64,000 nt of DNA, from positions 26,982,597 to 27,046,596 of the forward strand of contig CM046347.1 of the NCBI GenBank assembly GCA_025403435.1. Reading direction: 5' to 3'. Below are positions 1-12,082 of this stretch, piece after piece; within the stretch, counting starts at the first letter, position 1, and each line of letters begins with the position of its first letter. Position numbers and translations under genes: made by a program. Below the pieces are notes generated by a model. The model had not been told where the DNA came from. It saw only the letters and a program-made list of their open reading frames with translations, and searched no databases. Source of the stretch: Artocarpus heterophyllus. Lineage: Eukaryota > Streptophyta > Magnoliopsida > Rosales > Moraceae.

Positions 1-1
1 C

Positions 2-106
2 TATGATGAATACGACAAGAAGTTAGAACAGGTCAAGCGAGCGAAATTCCACGAAAGAGAAAAGAAAAAGAAAAGTATGCTTGCTCCTTTTGACAATTTT
101 CCGTGA
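2..106 (+). CDS. C-terminal end of a gene entering from the left
   Basis: The window opens in a reading frame of 34 codons that ends at TGA (104-106). The peptide is strongly charged, rich in Lys and Glu (KKLEQVKRAKFHEREKKKK), like a basic helix or coiled coil, then turns hydrophobic (MLAPFDNFP) before the stop. The charge pattern and the clean termination suggest a real last exon rather than chance, but no start, splice acceptor or domain is visible and I do not recognise the family. The following bases look like a 3' untranslated region. The alternative is a chance open frame. Confidence 0.45.
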   Translation, partial: YDEYDKKLEQVKRAKFHEREKKKKSMLAPFDNFP

Positions 107-1678
107 ATCTTCAGTTCAGAGTAGATGAAATTTCAAACTGTGGAAGATATAAGGGATGAAAAGAAGAATAAAAGAAGATATTTCAGGGTTTCAGTACATG
201 GTCAAACTTTTGTATGTGAGTATTATGCATTTTGTGGGGTGCCTAGGCAGATGGGCTTTAGTGCAAATGTTTTTGGGTCAAGCCTACTACATTGATATTT
301 GGATAACGAAAATCGATATCAACTTACTCCTTAAGAAACAGATAGATTATGTAATTTTTACTAATTTTTATAAGGGAGAAATTGAGAGATCTTTGAACGT
401 GTAAGTATGATGTTTATAAGGGAGAAATTGAGTGATCTTTAGACGTGTAAATAAGAGCGGGCAGCGAGCTTAGAGGGCTACACAAGCTGGCCCATGAATA
501 GGAAATTGAGGCTCGAATAATCCCTAAAGCTTTGTGGGTGAATTAAAAAAGTAAAAAAAAAAAATGTTACACAGGTGACGATGCTAGAGGGTCAATTTGA
601 TAAATAATACTTCTATGATATTATTTTGATTTCTACCACGTCTGTAAAAAAATTGAAATATACACTTTTAAGAAATTGAAAGAGAGAGGAGAGAGAAAGA
701 GGCACATAGAGATAGAGGGAAGAGCATGAAATATAGAATGAGTGAAGAGAAAGAGGAAGAGTTGGGTGGTGAGATTTTTTATAGGAATAATTTAAACATA
801 TTATATGTCAAAAGTAATATGAATAAAAGGTTTGAAAAAAAAAATATAAAAATGCTAGTAGTATTAAAAAAAATAGTATAAAACCTAATTTTCTCGGCAA
901 GAAATCTAGGCCAGTCGGACCCAAATTCTTACGAAGTTCGAACGCACGGCCCAAGAGGCAGGTAGGTCCAACACTTTTGGCCCATCCCATAAATACACCT
1001 ATAGAGATCTAGAGTGATCCCTTCCTTTATGCCCTCATTAAATATTGTATGATTTATGTTTTTCTTTTAAAGAAAAATAGTAAGGCACAAAATTAAAGAA
1101 GCCTTAAGAGGTAGATGCCTTCTTTTTCTCAACCTTCTTTTTTAATTAATTCAAGAGAGAGCAACATTTTGACAAATGCCTAGTGTTTTTAACAAAAAGC
1201 AATCAGTTTTAGAATATAAGTACTACATTGACATAAAAATTTAACTTCTTGTTCTTTTTTTTTTTTTTTTTAATTTTAACAACCACGGGTCAAGAAAGTC
1301 ATTTGGTTTCGATAAGGTTGACTTTCGGAAACGACTTTACCAACTCTTCTTATCGGAGTAGGGCCGACATTGGGTCGCCAGTGCACACAAGATTGCCGAC
1401 AATAAGATAGAAAATATGAATAAAAGAGAATAAGATAAAGTGCATCCTAGAAAAAATGACATTAATGCCAAACTTTCTCCTCGAATTGTGGCACTAATAA
1501 AAGTAAAAAATTCACATGCACAAAAAAAAAAAAATTCCCTAGTTTATTTTTCTTTTTCAATGTCCAGGTACTTGCACCTCAACCAGGAAAAAAAAAAATG
1601 ATCACGACTAGAAGTGTAATGCTCATTATTACTTTAGACTATCATACAACATGTTGAGAAGTGAAAGTTCTAAATAAT
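107..1678. other. Intergenic, AT-rich, no gene recognised
   Basis: The start is probably the 3' untranslated region of the gene ending at 106. The rest is AT-rich with A and T runs (about 549-563, 1254-1272, 1526-1534, 1588-1598). A phrase near 373-405 (taagggagaaattgag) recurs at 416-432, a short local direct duplication. I see no coding region, RNA gene or clear mobile element. Confidence 0.5.
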
Positions 1679-1681
1679 TTA

Positions 1682-2197
1682 AGATGGGTTTGGTAAATAG
1701 ATTCAAATTAGTGATTTAATTTGAGTTTTATGGTTTGAATTAGTGATTACATTGTTATTCAAATTGACGTTTGAATGTGGTTTTAAGTTTTAATCTGAGT
1801 ATGAAATAAAATTAAATTTGTGTTTAGAAAGGTAGTGAAAATAGTTTTTGATTTATTAACAAATCTAATAAAATTTTTATGTTAATGATTTTAAAAATAT
1901 GCAATATGGATCTTAATTTATTCCTCTTTTAACTAGAAACACAATAAAAAAAAGAAGTATCTCAATTGGATATCAAATGAAGTTGTTTTGATATTTTTTT
2001 CTAAAGTACAAGAGAGAGAATTTTAACTTTTATTGTAGTAAAGATATCCGAGTATTAAGAGTTTAGAGGGTCACAACTCTGTCTTGATACTCATTTGATT
2101 CGAATTTTAAAGAAAACAAATACATATCTAAAAGATTCTTAATACTTGAATCTAAATTTAAATATACTGTGTCTTAAAAATACCTAAAACAAATGTC
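1682..2197. mobile_element. Large TIR element (Harbinger-like), copy 1
   Basis: This stretch is clearly homologous to 6252-6783; both share phrases such as attgacgtttg(a/g)atgtg and tgaaaatagtttttgattta. It is bounded by TTA at 1679-1681 and 2198-2200, a three-base target duplication typical of PIF/Harbinger MITEs. Its ends (AGATGGGTTTGG and ACAAATGTC) are weakly inverted. There is no coding capacity, so it is non-autonomous. This copy is more decayed than copy 2. Confidence 0.55.
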
Positions 2198-3058
2198 TTA
2201 ACAAAAACTTACAAAGAGGCAATGGCATTTTAATACTTGAATTGGGCGAGGGAGCAAGGAAAACAATAACATGCCTTGTTTGTTACGCCGAATTCGGACA
2301 AGGATTGTGAGTGTTTATCCCAATTCTATGTTTGGTGACAAAAGTTGATTGGACTAATTTCTTTTGATTGAAAAATAGTCCTACACTCACGTAAGATTAA
2401 TAATCCCCAAAAAGGGTGGGATAATTAGTCCTAGACTAGAATAGATCCTTTTTCCTACCCAAGCTTCTATTTACTGCTTTATCAAGAAACCCACTCCCAC
2501 CGCCATCGCTTGTAGGTCTTCCACCACTGCCCCTCATCATCGACGTGACCCAACCCACCAGTGTTGCTCGTCAGATCTTCGCCGCCATCCACCCACGCCG
2601 GTGCTGTCCCTCATGCCCACCCATCTTTGCTTCGCCTCCTGCAATAATTTCTCAAGGAAGGGTGCTCATAGATTTGATTGAAGAAGAAGACACTGTAGGA
2701 AAAAAAAATCGTTATGGAAGATCCAAGCACAGGCGCCTCCTCTCATTTTTCATATTTTTTCCTTAATGGATTCAGATCTTTTTTCCACTTAGAATGGGTG
2801 TTTTTTTTAACAGGCGAATGGGTTTTGACCTTTTTGTTGTTTGTAATTTTTTTAATAAAAAACGTATTTTTAGAGTTTATTTATTATGTTTAATAGAATA
2901 ATTTTTTTAAAAATAGTTATTTAATTTAGTCTAATCCAACATATATCGATAACATTTAATACAATCTAGTCCGACATAATTATCTTTATAATTTAATCCA
3001 ATCTGATGTATCAAATTACCCTGTGGGTAATGAATTGTACGTGTACTCAAGAATTTTA
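2198..3058. other. Intergenic with GC-rich island, origin unclear
   Basis: Most of this is AT-rich, but 2480-2660 is unusually rich in C and codes for Pro/Cys/Ser-rich peptides in several frames. The segment from about 2270 (ttgtttgttacgccgaattc) to about 3020 may be a mobile element, because the two ends show weak inverted similarity. I cannot define ends or a target duplication, and I do not call a gene here. Confidence 0.35.
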
Positions 3059-3165
3059 AGGCCCGTTTGTTTCGATATTTGAATCACGGTTTGAATCATT
3101 TTGTTACAGTATTTTCTGTCACAAAAATTTAAATCTTCATTCAAATACTCGAACCAAACGGACCT
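3059..3165. mobile_element. Small PIF/Harbinger-type (Tourist-like) MITE
   Basis: A 107-bp element with terminal inverted repeats: the left end AGGCCCGTTTGTTTCGA matches the reverse complement of the right end, AGGTCCGTTTGGTTCGA. It is flanked by TTA at 3056-3058 and 3166-3168. The same family, in inverted orientation, is inserted in a Copia remnant at 32129-32248. It has no coding capacity. TIR similarity, TSD and a second copy together make this call firm. Confidence 0.8.
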
Positions 3166-3168
3166 TTA

Positions 3169-4511
3169 TGCACGTTGCAAAGCCAAAATTCTCAAGGCTT
3201 TGAGGCATAGCCTATCGTTAGAGCACATGGTTGATAAAGGCACAATGACTTAATACATGTGAAGATGACCAATCGCATGAGAAAATACAATTTAAGGGCT
3301 ACCAAGATTTCTTTGTTACTCTTCCAAGACCATAAATAGGGGTCAATGCAAGGTAAAAGGTATGATTTTCTTGATTTCAATACTTCAATATGTCTCTTGA
3401 TTTATGAACTTTCCTTGAAATTTTGAACTTAAGTGACGAGATTTTTCTTGATAAGAAACCCTAACTTTGAAGTTTCAATCAATTTTGGAAATCAAGAATC
3501 AAGCGGGTAGAAGTAGTCGAGATCTCGTGTAAATTCTCTAACAATTGATACGTCTATGGAAAAAAATTTTTGATCAAAAAGCTTATAACTTGGGATCATG
3601 AAAATCACTAAAAAGACAAACATGACCCAAGAATAGACACACAATTCTAAGATGGTTTTGCTTAATGAAATAAGGCCAAGAGGCGAACTAATAAACTTAA
3701 TGCAAACAGTGCAGATGTTGATGCTAATGCAACAACAATCTGATGAAAGCGTTACATTTGATGAGATAAAAAACAAAAAGAAATGAAAGGTAATTGGATG
3801 ATATTAATACGATGAATGAGAGGTTGAAGAACCAGACGAGAGTGATTATTCATAATTCTCAGGGAGATAAAGAAGAAGTAGAATTTAGGATATGAAGGTA
3901 AGAGAAAGAAGAAACAAAGAAATAGGATAGTAGGGGAAAAGAAAATGTACAAAGAAACTAATGAAATAGCCCCGGTAAAAAACTAAAGTATCGCATTCTG
4001 TCATATAAAATGTTTACAATATGGATGAAGACATTAAGAAGAACGTGGAATTCAGTTTAGAGGGGCATATATAAGATAGATTCTTATGGAGATGGCAAGA
4101 ACATATGCATGAAGCATGGCAAAGTCACCATCTATTGAGGAGATTCTAAAGACTAAAAAGTTTCTATGGCTAGTGGAATTTCTACACGTTGAAATAAAGT
4201 GTTGATGCTGGAAACAACTGATGAGGATTTTTTTTTTTTTTTTTGGTGAAAAATGATCCCTAGAATGAATGTACACCACTAAAATTTTAGATGAAGGCCA
4301 TAAAAGGTTCAAGTGATATTACACAACTAAAAGTCTGTTTATAGCATAAAATAATTAATTTGAATTTGAGTTTAACTCGAATCATAATCAATGTGGCATA
4401 TGCCTACTTTTCAATAGGTAGGCCTCGTAATTCCATAACTATGTTGTGAATTCCAAAAGGAAGTAGAAGTTTTAGAGCTTGTAAGTACAAAATTCTACAA
4501 GAATTTAAGTG
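3169..4511. other. Intergenic, possible retroelement debris
   Basis: I find no gene. There is a TATA-like string at about 3331-3340 (cataaatagg) followed by leader-like sequence, and a Gln/Met-rich stretch around 3690-3750, both of which would fit an old LTR retroelement. No diagnostic protein motif is visible. A polyT run sits at 4229-4244. Confidence 0.35.
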
Positions 4512-5210
4512 ACATTTGGTTTGATGAAATGAAATAAGAATAAGAATATAATGGAATGTGAATAGGAATAGATTGAATGATGTATTCTAATTCCATTGTT
4601 TGGTTGAGCATTGGAAATAGTAGAAGAAACATGATTATTATATTTGGTTTTTAATTGGATCGGAATAGAATAATAACAATTTGACAAAAATTCATTTCGT
4701 TCAATCTTTGATAATATTTAAAATGAGTTTAAAATATGCTTTATTTTTTAAAGGGAAAGTGGTTTTTTGCTTTATATATTTTAAAGAGATTATTTTATTT
4801 GATTTATAACTAATCTCTAATAATTAATTTTGTTAACAAAAATAATAATAATTTATATGTGAAAAAATTATATAAAATATTGTATAAGTACTAATAATTA
4901 TATTAAGTTACAATAAAGTTAATATAATTAAATATATTTTTATATTAGGATAGTAAAATGGGCATTCAATAAAGCAAATAATAGGAAATTAAAAAGGTAA
5001 TTTTGAGAGAGAGAATTTTAATTGATTCAATTTTTAAAATGAATTATCATTCTACTGGTTCACTTTAGAAATGACTATTCAACCAAAATGGTTGAATAGC
5101 AATTCTATAGGAATGGATATTACTAAGTCTATTTGTCCAACCAAACATAGAAATGAGTGGATTTAAGAACTATTATTCCATTCCAACGGTCATTCCATCA
5201 AACCAAACGT
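4512..5210. mobile_element. TIR element without coding capacity
   Basis: The left end (ACATTTGGTTTGATGAAATGA) is matched by the reverse complement of the right end (ACGTTTGGTTTGATGGAATGA), and internal GAATAGGAATAG/TTCCATTCC-type strings also pair across the element. The middle is AT-rich and non-coding. A target duplication is not clear, so the superfamily (hAT or Harbinger) is open. Confidence 0.6.
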
Positions 5211-5234
5211 TAGTTCAAGATTGAAAATTTTCCG

Positions 5235-8053
5235 TGACGTCCGGAAAATTCACAAGTTTAAATCTTGACTTAATCATGATTTACAAATATGAATTTTATC
5301 AATTAATGCACATTTTGAAAGTCTTAATAACTATAAGACTTTGGTAATTAACAATGTTATAATGCATATTTTTATGTGTAATGTAATGTTGTGATAGTAC
5401 ACTTGGATAATTAAACATAATTATTCAGTGTGCTAAACTAAACTCTTATGATTCAATAACTTCATACTTGAGTTAAAATAAAGGCTTCATAACAATCTCA
5501 ATTAGAATATTTAAATTGAGATTTATTAAAAAAAGAATTTCTGACTCAATATAATTATATGAGATTTTTACATGATGTCAGTTTAGCAAGAGAACGTTAG
5601 ATGAATAGTGATCAACAACTCAACACCATAATTCAAAAATGATGAACATAATATAAATGAATGCAAGATTGATCTTATATCTCGATAAAGGTCACAAGGC
5701 ATAATAAAAATTTTCTAAGCCATAAGGATTGTTAGAAATTTGAAAAATTACAATATCCTATATGTACACAGTAGTTATTTATATGCGTTAAAAATTACGT
5801 AGGTTTATTATACTAATAATTATAAGAAAAAAGTTCATGGAGTCCACAAGCATTTTACGAGTCTCTAAGGCAACTCAAGATCACATTATTTACAAATACA
5901 TATTATGACTAAGGAAAGTTTAAAAACATCCATAGATTGAATACAAACCCATAAACGACTTTTTATTATAAGTAGTTTGGGTTTTACCTATAAAACACTA
6001 ACTGTGCTAAGTTTAGAATTTAATTTAAATTGACTTATAAATAGTCACTTTAATTTACAAAAAAAAAATAAATTATGACCATTATTTTTATAATAGAATT
6101 AGAATTCTACGATAGATTTAGATGATGCAAAAAAAAAAATTCTATTAAGATGAAAAGGATAGATTTATTTGAAGATGAAGAAATGAAAGAGGTTCAGTCT
6201 CTTTTTCATAAGAGTGAAGAATTCAAGAATATTGACATACTTGAATTCTAAAGGTCCATTTGATAAATAAATTCGAATTAGTGATTTGATTTGAGTTAGT
6301 GTGATTTAAATTAGGATTTGAGTTAGTGATTTGAATTGTTATTCGAATTGACGTTTGGATGTGTATTAAGTTTTAATTTGAGTATGGAATAAAATTAGAA
6401 TTTGTGTTTGGAGAAGTAGTGAAAATAGTTTTTGATTTATCAACCAATCTAATAAAATTTTAATGTTAGTGATCCTAAAAAAATGCAATATAGATATTAA
6501 TTTATTCATCTCTTTACTAGTAATACAGTGAAAAAAGAATCATTTCAATTGGATAACAAATGAAAAAGTTATGATTTTTTTTCTTCAAATATAGAAGAGA
6601 ATTTTAGTTTTTACTGTAACAGAGGTATCCGAGTATTAAGAGTTTAGAGGAAGTTAGAACTCTGAAAACTTAGATTCTTGATACTCCAAGGATTTGGATT
6701 TTGGAGGAAACAAACACGTATCCAAAGGATTCTTAATACTCGAATCCAAATTTGAGCAAAGAGTTCTCAAAACAAATGGTCCCTAAGTATATTTTATGAT
6801 AATTATGAAAATGCAAAAAATACAATGACAGATGTAAGTTTTAGTTGTTAGTTTAGCGTTTAAAAACTTAAGTTTACTAAAGATCGAATTCTGAGATTTG
6901 AGCAAATCTCTTAATTGCATATTATTATTATTCTTTAAAAAAAGTGAAAATAGTTGATCACTAATTTTTTCAAAAAAATAAATTGAGGTTTAGCATTTAA
7001 AAAACCAAATCATGAACGCTAGGAAATATAGATAGATTTATGAAAATGATACAAGGACAATGTGGAAATAACAATAAGATAAAATACAGTAAAAGAATTA
7101 GAATTTAATTATTTATTTTTACAAAGTCTAAGAATATTATAGTTTTAAAAGTATGACTACATGTATGTATTGATAAAGCAAACTACGACATATTAGACTT
7201 TGAAGACCCATAACAATGTCCATAAATATATGTAAAAATCAACCAATCAAAATTAACTTTCCCTCTCCCTCCTACTTTCTCTCTCTCCTCCAATTTTGGT
7301 GTAGATTCCAGAGTTTATTTTTAACACCTCCCACAAAATGGATAGATCACGACGAGCTGAGTTCAATGATGTGTTGTGCCTATCACAACTTCGCCGGAGC
7401 AGCCCGTAGTTGCCAATCAAATCCACAAAAATTCCCATTCTTTTCGGCAAGATTTCTCCATCGTTCAACATCTAATCAACATGATTTCAGTCTCTATAGA
7501 CTCATATCGACAAGAGGAACAAAATCCAGTAGGTGCGCCCCCTCGATTTTTCCCAAAAAATCCTTGGCGGAGTTGCTCGTCGTCGTCCATCGCACACTTG
7601 CCGATCTTGCCATTACAAGCAGTGGTGAAGCACACCGCCAATGCCATTCGACTAAAAGGTCGACATCAAGCACTATCCCCCCATCAATTGTATGGTTCTA
7701 TGTCCCAACAATGGAGATCTAAGCCACCATCGCTAATCGTCGTTTGCCACCTCGATTTTGTCGATTCTGTCGACGTTGACGCGTGCCACCAAGGGGAAAA
7801 CACTCGGAGGACCACATCGAATAAAACACTCAAGCCAATTTCATGGAGACTTAGCTGGAAAGCCAAGATCAAAGTTCCCCATTTCTACCGCAAACAGATC
7901 TTCGATCCGTATATATAGAGGTTGAATTAAGTAAAATTTATGCCACATAAAACCGACGAGGTCGAGACTTATTGAGAGGCGAAACACCACCACCACCCAA
8001 CGATCGGAGTCACCACATGTGCCGCAGTGAGTGGCTAGGCTCCGGCGAACCAT
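5235..8053 (+). mobile_element. LTR-like repeat, copy 1 (interrupted)
   Basis: This region is homologous, in the same order, to 59936-62050: a degenerate start (gtgacgtccggaaaattc against gtaatgaccgaaaaaatcc), a shared phrase near 5430 (gtgctaaacta), gatgtcagtt near 5576, a TATA-like box at 7221-7230 (cataaatata), then a pyrimidine-rich leader (7260-7295) and a GC-rich tract with short Arg/Ser/Pro-rich frames (7330-8050). TATA, pyrimidine patch and GC-rich transcribed part fit a long LTR of a Ty3-type or non-autonomous element. No gag or pol motif is present. The frames at 7216-7918 are probably not host genes. It is interrupted by the TIR element 6252-6783. Confidence 0.5.
6252..6783. mobile_element. 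Large TIR element (Harbinger-like), copy 2, nested
   Basis: The ends are AGGTCCATTTGA and CAAATGGTCCC, imperfect inverted repeats, flanked by TAA at 6249-6251 and 6784-6786. It is the better preserved relative of 1682-2197. It lies inside the LTR-like repeat at 5235-8053, and the sister repeat at 59936-63395 has no such sequence at the matching place, so it inserted after that repeat. Non-coding. Confidence 0.65.
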
Positions 8054-8922
8054 TGGTTGATCGATGATCGAGACATTATTATTATTCTTATTATTACTAT
8101 TATTATTTTAAAATGATAGTTAGTATTATCATTGTTACAAGTTGTTGGTTTTTTTTTTTTTTTTTTACTTTATTAAGATTCCTTTATTAGTTTTATATGT
8201 TACTTTCTTTTGTAAAAAAATTTCTCATACATTAATCACAAACTTTATTAAAATTATTAAAAAGAAATTTCCTTTTTATAATTTTTCCCTTTTAGTGTCT
8301 TTAATTATTTATATGTTATAATTTTACAATTCAAGCTTTATTATCCAAACGTCAATTTAGTTCAAACTACATTCTTCGTATGCAAATAAACACAAATTCA
8401 GTTTAGATTTTCTATTTAGACTAAAAGTTAAACTACACATCTAAATGTGAATTCAGACTGTGCTTAGACCATACAATTTGAACTTTACTTTTCAAATAAT
8501 AAAGTTCAAACTAACAAAATGAGGTGTAAGAAACTCGATCATTTAATTTTTTAAATTTAGACATTGTTGCCAAATACAGCCATTATTTCTAGCCCGATAA
8601 ATGGCATCTATAAACTAAAATCTGTCTAATTGGGAGTGTTCACAACAGTTTAGGCAGTTCTTTTCTCCAGGCTACAGATCAAACCAAAAATAAATTTTAT
8701 TTTTGGAGTTTTTTATAAAAACTAAATCACTCATAAGTAGTTTGAGCAGTATGGATTGGACAGTTTGTGCTTAATATTTAAAAAGTCTTCAGTCTTTAAC
8801 AGTATTATAAAATGTTTAAAAGTTCACCGTTTAAAGTTTTAATACAAACTAAGAAACAAGCTAATAAGTCACAATAACACAAATCACAACCAAACTAAAA
8901 AGTTAAAAGTACAACTAAATAA
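8054..8922. other. Intergenic, AT-rich
   Basis: No gene seen. It holds an imperfect ATT microsatellite (about 8078-8112) and a T run (8151-8166). The sequence 8430-8520 repeats short phrases such as 'ttcaaact' with no clear boundaries. Confidence 0.5.
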
Positions 8923-8931
8923 TATAAAATA

Positions 8932-10021
8932 GAGTAATTTTTATTAATAAATGACACTTTGGTCATTCTTTTTTTTTATTTTAGCAAATCAATCCTTGAA
9001 CTTTTAAACCTTTAGTAATTAATAGACTTCCATCAAAATAAGCCCCAAACATAACAGAATCAGGCACATACTCATCACATGACCCTTTTTCAAGGGTTTA
9101 ATGATATTTTCACTCATACAAAAAACTCCTAGATTTCTATTCAGTTTTTCTAACCTTTCTACCTCTACCTTTTCATCGTCAACACTGCAACCTCCACTTT
9201 TAGATTTTTTTTTTCATTCAACTACTCTAATCTCAAGCATGTTTCATCTATCACCAAATTGGAAAATGAAAACGTTATCACAAATCCCAATAGCCCATTT
9301 AATTAAGCATACATAGAATCTTCAAAATCTAGGCTAGTAGGGATAATATTCAACTTCAAAGCAAAAAATTTACATTCTTTTTGGGGATAATATTCAATTT
9401 CATTACAAAAAAAATCTAGGCCAGAGAGGACCAGATGGTGAGGGAGATCTTAGGCGGGGTTAGGTGGCGACGATCTGGGGCCTGGCTAGGTCGGGGAAGT
9501 GGGTCGCAATATTTTCTAGGGCCAAGGTAATGAGGGCTTCGACGACAGTGTCAGTCTCATATGATTGTGACTGGTTTGCGTTTGTGATGGGCTTGAGCTA
9601 GTGCGGCGAAAAGGAGGTTTGGGAGCGACAAGAAAGGATGGTAGGACGCTTCGATAGAGCTTTGTCGAGTTCTTGGTTCGTCTTAGTTGCTCGTGACGAG
9701 GCTCTATGGTGGAAGGGCAGTCTTGCGGGTGCAATGGTTCTAAGATTGATGGCCGAAGATAATATGTTTTTGCTTGTTTTTTTGGCTTTGTTGAAAGTTA
9801 AAAGATATAAAGCATGAACAAGGACATTTTAGTCATTGTAACTTAAAATACTTCACGTGACGTGCACATGTATTTTTCCATGATATTTTTATCAGATTTT
9901 GATAGAAAGGGCTTAATTACCAAGAGTTTAAGAGTTCAAGGATTATGTTGCTAAAATTAAAAAAAAAAAGGGCTAAAGTGTCACTACCAAAAAGTTGAGG
10001 AACCACCGATGCAATTTACTC
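8932..10021. mobile_element. Non-autonomous Mutator-like element (MULE), possible Pack-MULE
   Basis: A 1,090-bp element flanked by an exact 9-bp duplication, TATAAAATA, at 8923-8931 and 10022-10030. Nine-base target duplications are the hallmark of the Mutator superfamily. The ends are inverted: GAGTAATTTTTAT on the left, GAGTAAATTGCAT on the right (reverse strand). Similarity continues inward in blocks: the left part near 8955-9025 (cactttggtcatt, ccttgaacttttaaa) pairs with 9930-9985. There is no MURA transposase. The interior 9420-9760 is much richer in G and C than its surroundings and has a minus-strand frame of 72 residues (9516-9734); it may be a captured host fragment, but I do not recognise it. 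A 19-base phrase (gggataatattcaa..) is repeated at about 9339 and 9382. Confidence 0.75.
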
Positions 10022-10212
10022 TATAAAATAGTACAACTAAATTCTAAACTTGAATTAAAGCTTTCCAGTACGTGGTTCTTTAACTTGATTTTGTTTTTTG
10101 GATGCTAATGAGTGATACATAATGTTATTTTAATGTGATTAAGGGAAAAATGTAATCATAGATTGTAGAAAAGTTTATCTTATATTTATAGAATTTCTTT
10201 TAATGAGCAATG

Positions 10213-10214
<2 letters not shown>

Positions 10215-10253
<39 letters not shown>
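10215..10253. repeat. (AT)n microsatellite
   Basis: An uninterrupted AT dinucleotide run of about 39 bases. Confidence 0.9.
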
Positions 10254-10255
<2 letters not shown>

Positions 10256-11807
10256 TAATAAAAATTATCATATAAAAATATTTTAAAAATAAAAAGTATA
10301 TAGAGAGGTTTGAAGGCGGCTTAAACATGCGATTTGGGTGATTTGAGAAGTCCAAATCACGAAATGATTTGTTTGGAAGCCCGATTCCAATTGATGGTTT
10401 TAGTTTGAACTGAAACTCTTGTTTGGCCCAATAGTTTGAGACACTCTCAATTAATAAATATATTCAAAATATCTCATATTTTCTATATTTATTAATAACC
10501 ATTTATTTTTGGTCAAGATACAATTAACAAATTAATTATATCTTTATGAGTGTAACCCACTATTTTAGATTTTAACAACTTAACTCAAAATTGCAGCCAT
10601 AGAGTAAGTCAATTTTGAAATACATTATAAAATCCTATCTTTTAAAAGCCAACCTTATTATTGATTTAAATAGACACCCTCTGTAGGGAGGACGAAATCA
10701 AAGCGCCACGAGGCGTCACCTAAATCTCACGGTGTTATGCTAATAGTGGAGATCGCATGTTATATTGTCATATTATCTTCTCCCACTTATTATTTTAATG
10801 CGTTTTATCTTATAAAACATCTTATGTTTCATAATTCTAGTAAATAAAAATAATTTTTAATTACTAGGTTATATTGTGTGTTAATATAATCCCATTCTAT
10901 TTTACACTTAAATAAATTATCAAATTTTCTAAAAATCTAAATTTATTATGATTTGTCTAAACAACCCAACATTCAACAATTTATATTTAGATAACATAGA
11001 ATTAATGTGAATTTTACCAAGTTTTAACTATTAAAAATAAAATTACATTATTTGGTTGATTAATAAAATAATTAAAATTAAAATTTTATAAAATCAACCT
11101 AATTAATTTTAATCTCATTAAATTAAGTCCATCACATATTAAATCATTTTATAAACAACTTTATAAAAAATGAAATAATATGCAAGTGCATGCATGTCAT
11201 GTTACAATAATTAAAAGTCGGTATTTTACTAGATGACATGTTATAATGCATGAACATGCTATCATAATCATCACATGAAATAATAACATGAAAATAAAAT
11301 AAATAATAGATTTTTGACCAAGTCCTTTTAGATAATTAAATTACAACCCATAAAAAAATGAGACCAAAAAAATTACAAAGGTCTTCTTATAATTACACAT
11401 AATTCCTAGCTCCAATATTTTTGGTAGATATCTGCGCGTTGCTTATCTCGTAAAAACTGATGATTTACTTTTAAATTTGATGAGCCCAAGTTCATAACTG
11501 GGCCAGAAGTCCATTGGCTTACAGAAGGTAACCCAACTGACTTCATGTTCTACGTCAATTCACCTGCAGTGGTGTGAGGTCGCCTCTGGTGTGAATGTAA
11601 AGAATAACAAAAAAAGATTTTTGTGCATGACTTTATGTTGATTTCCCTTTAGCACGTTAATACGTGATTTCATGCTTAAATTTATTTTCTTCACGTTAAA
11701 ACGTGATGTGACGCTGATTCCCCTTTATGGTAATTTCCCTTTTGCACGTCTTTTCCTTTTTGCACGTTGAAACATGATGTCATACTTGAAAGGAAAATTA
11801 AAGAGAA

Positions 11808-11840
<33 letters not shown>
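11808..11840. repeat. (AAT)n microsatellite
   Basis: Eleven consecutive AAT units. Confidence 0.9.
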
Positions 11841-11842
<2 letters not shown>

Positions 11843-12060
11843 ACAAAGCTTATACTCCTCGTGGACTTACACAAATTTTATCTAATCAAAATGAAAATAA
11901 AACTTCTAATCAAAGGACCATATAATTAACAATCAAAAATCTATTTATAAAATAACTATTCATCACATGAACAAAAGTTACAAAAATACAAAGTGCCAGC
12001 AAACATACATTAAGAACATTATTATCAAAATAAAATCATGTTAATTAAAATTATAAATGC

Positions 12061-12080
12061 TACAACCCACTCTTATGCCA
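12061..12080 (-). other. Primer binding site of a minus-strand LTR element
   Basis: On the minus strand, two bases after the LTR end, the sequence reads TGGCATAAGAGTGGG. This resembles the plant initiator-tRNA-Met primer site (TGGTATCAGAGC) with a few changes. Its position supports reading 12083-14137 as a 5' LTR. Confidence 0.45.
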
Positions 12081-12082
12081 TT

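Larger units (their letters stand above)
10031..12060. other. AT-rich, possible internal part of a minus-strand Copia element
   Basis: No gene recognised. The stretch lies on the internal side of the minus-strand LTR and primer binding site at 12061-14137, so it may be the degraded internal region of that element. The GC-richer patch at 10680-10760 and repeated 'gcacgtt(a/g)a(a/t)' phrases at 11650-11770 are the only distinctive parts. No gag or pol motif can be read. Confidence 0.35.

Noticed and set aside
156..404. 82-codon open frame near the left edge
   Set aside because: No domain or composition signal and no second copy to test; it probably lies in or after a 3' UTR.
7216..7918. Overlapping open frames of 168 and 180 codons
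   Set aside because: They lie in the GC-rich part of an LTR-like repeat also present at 61.3-62.5 kb, where the frames are not conserved; composition alone opens them.
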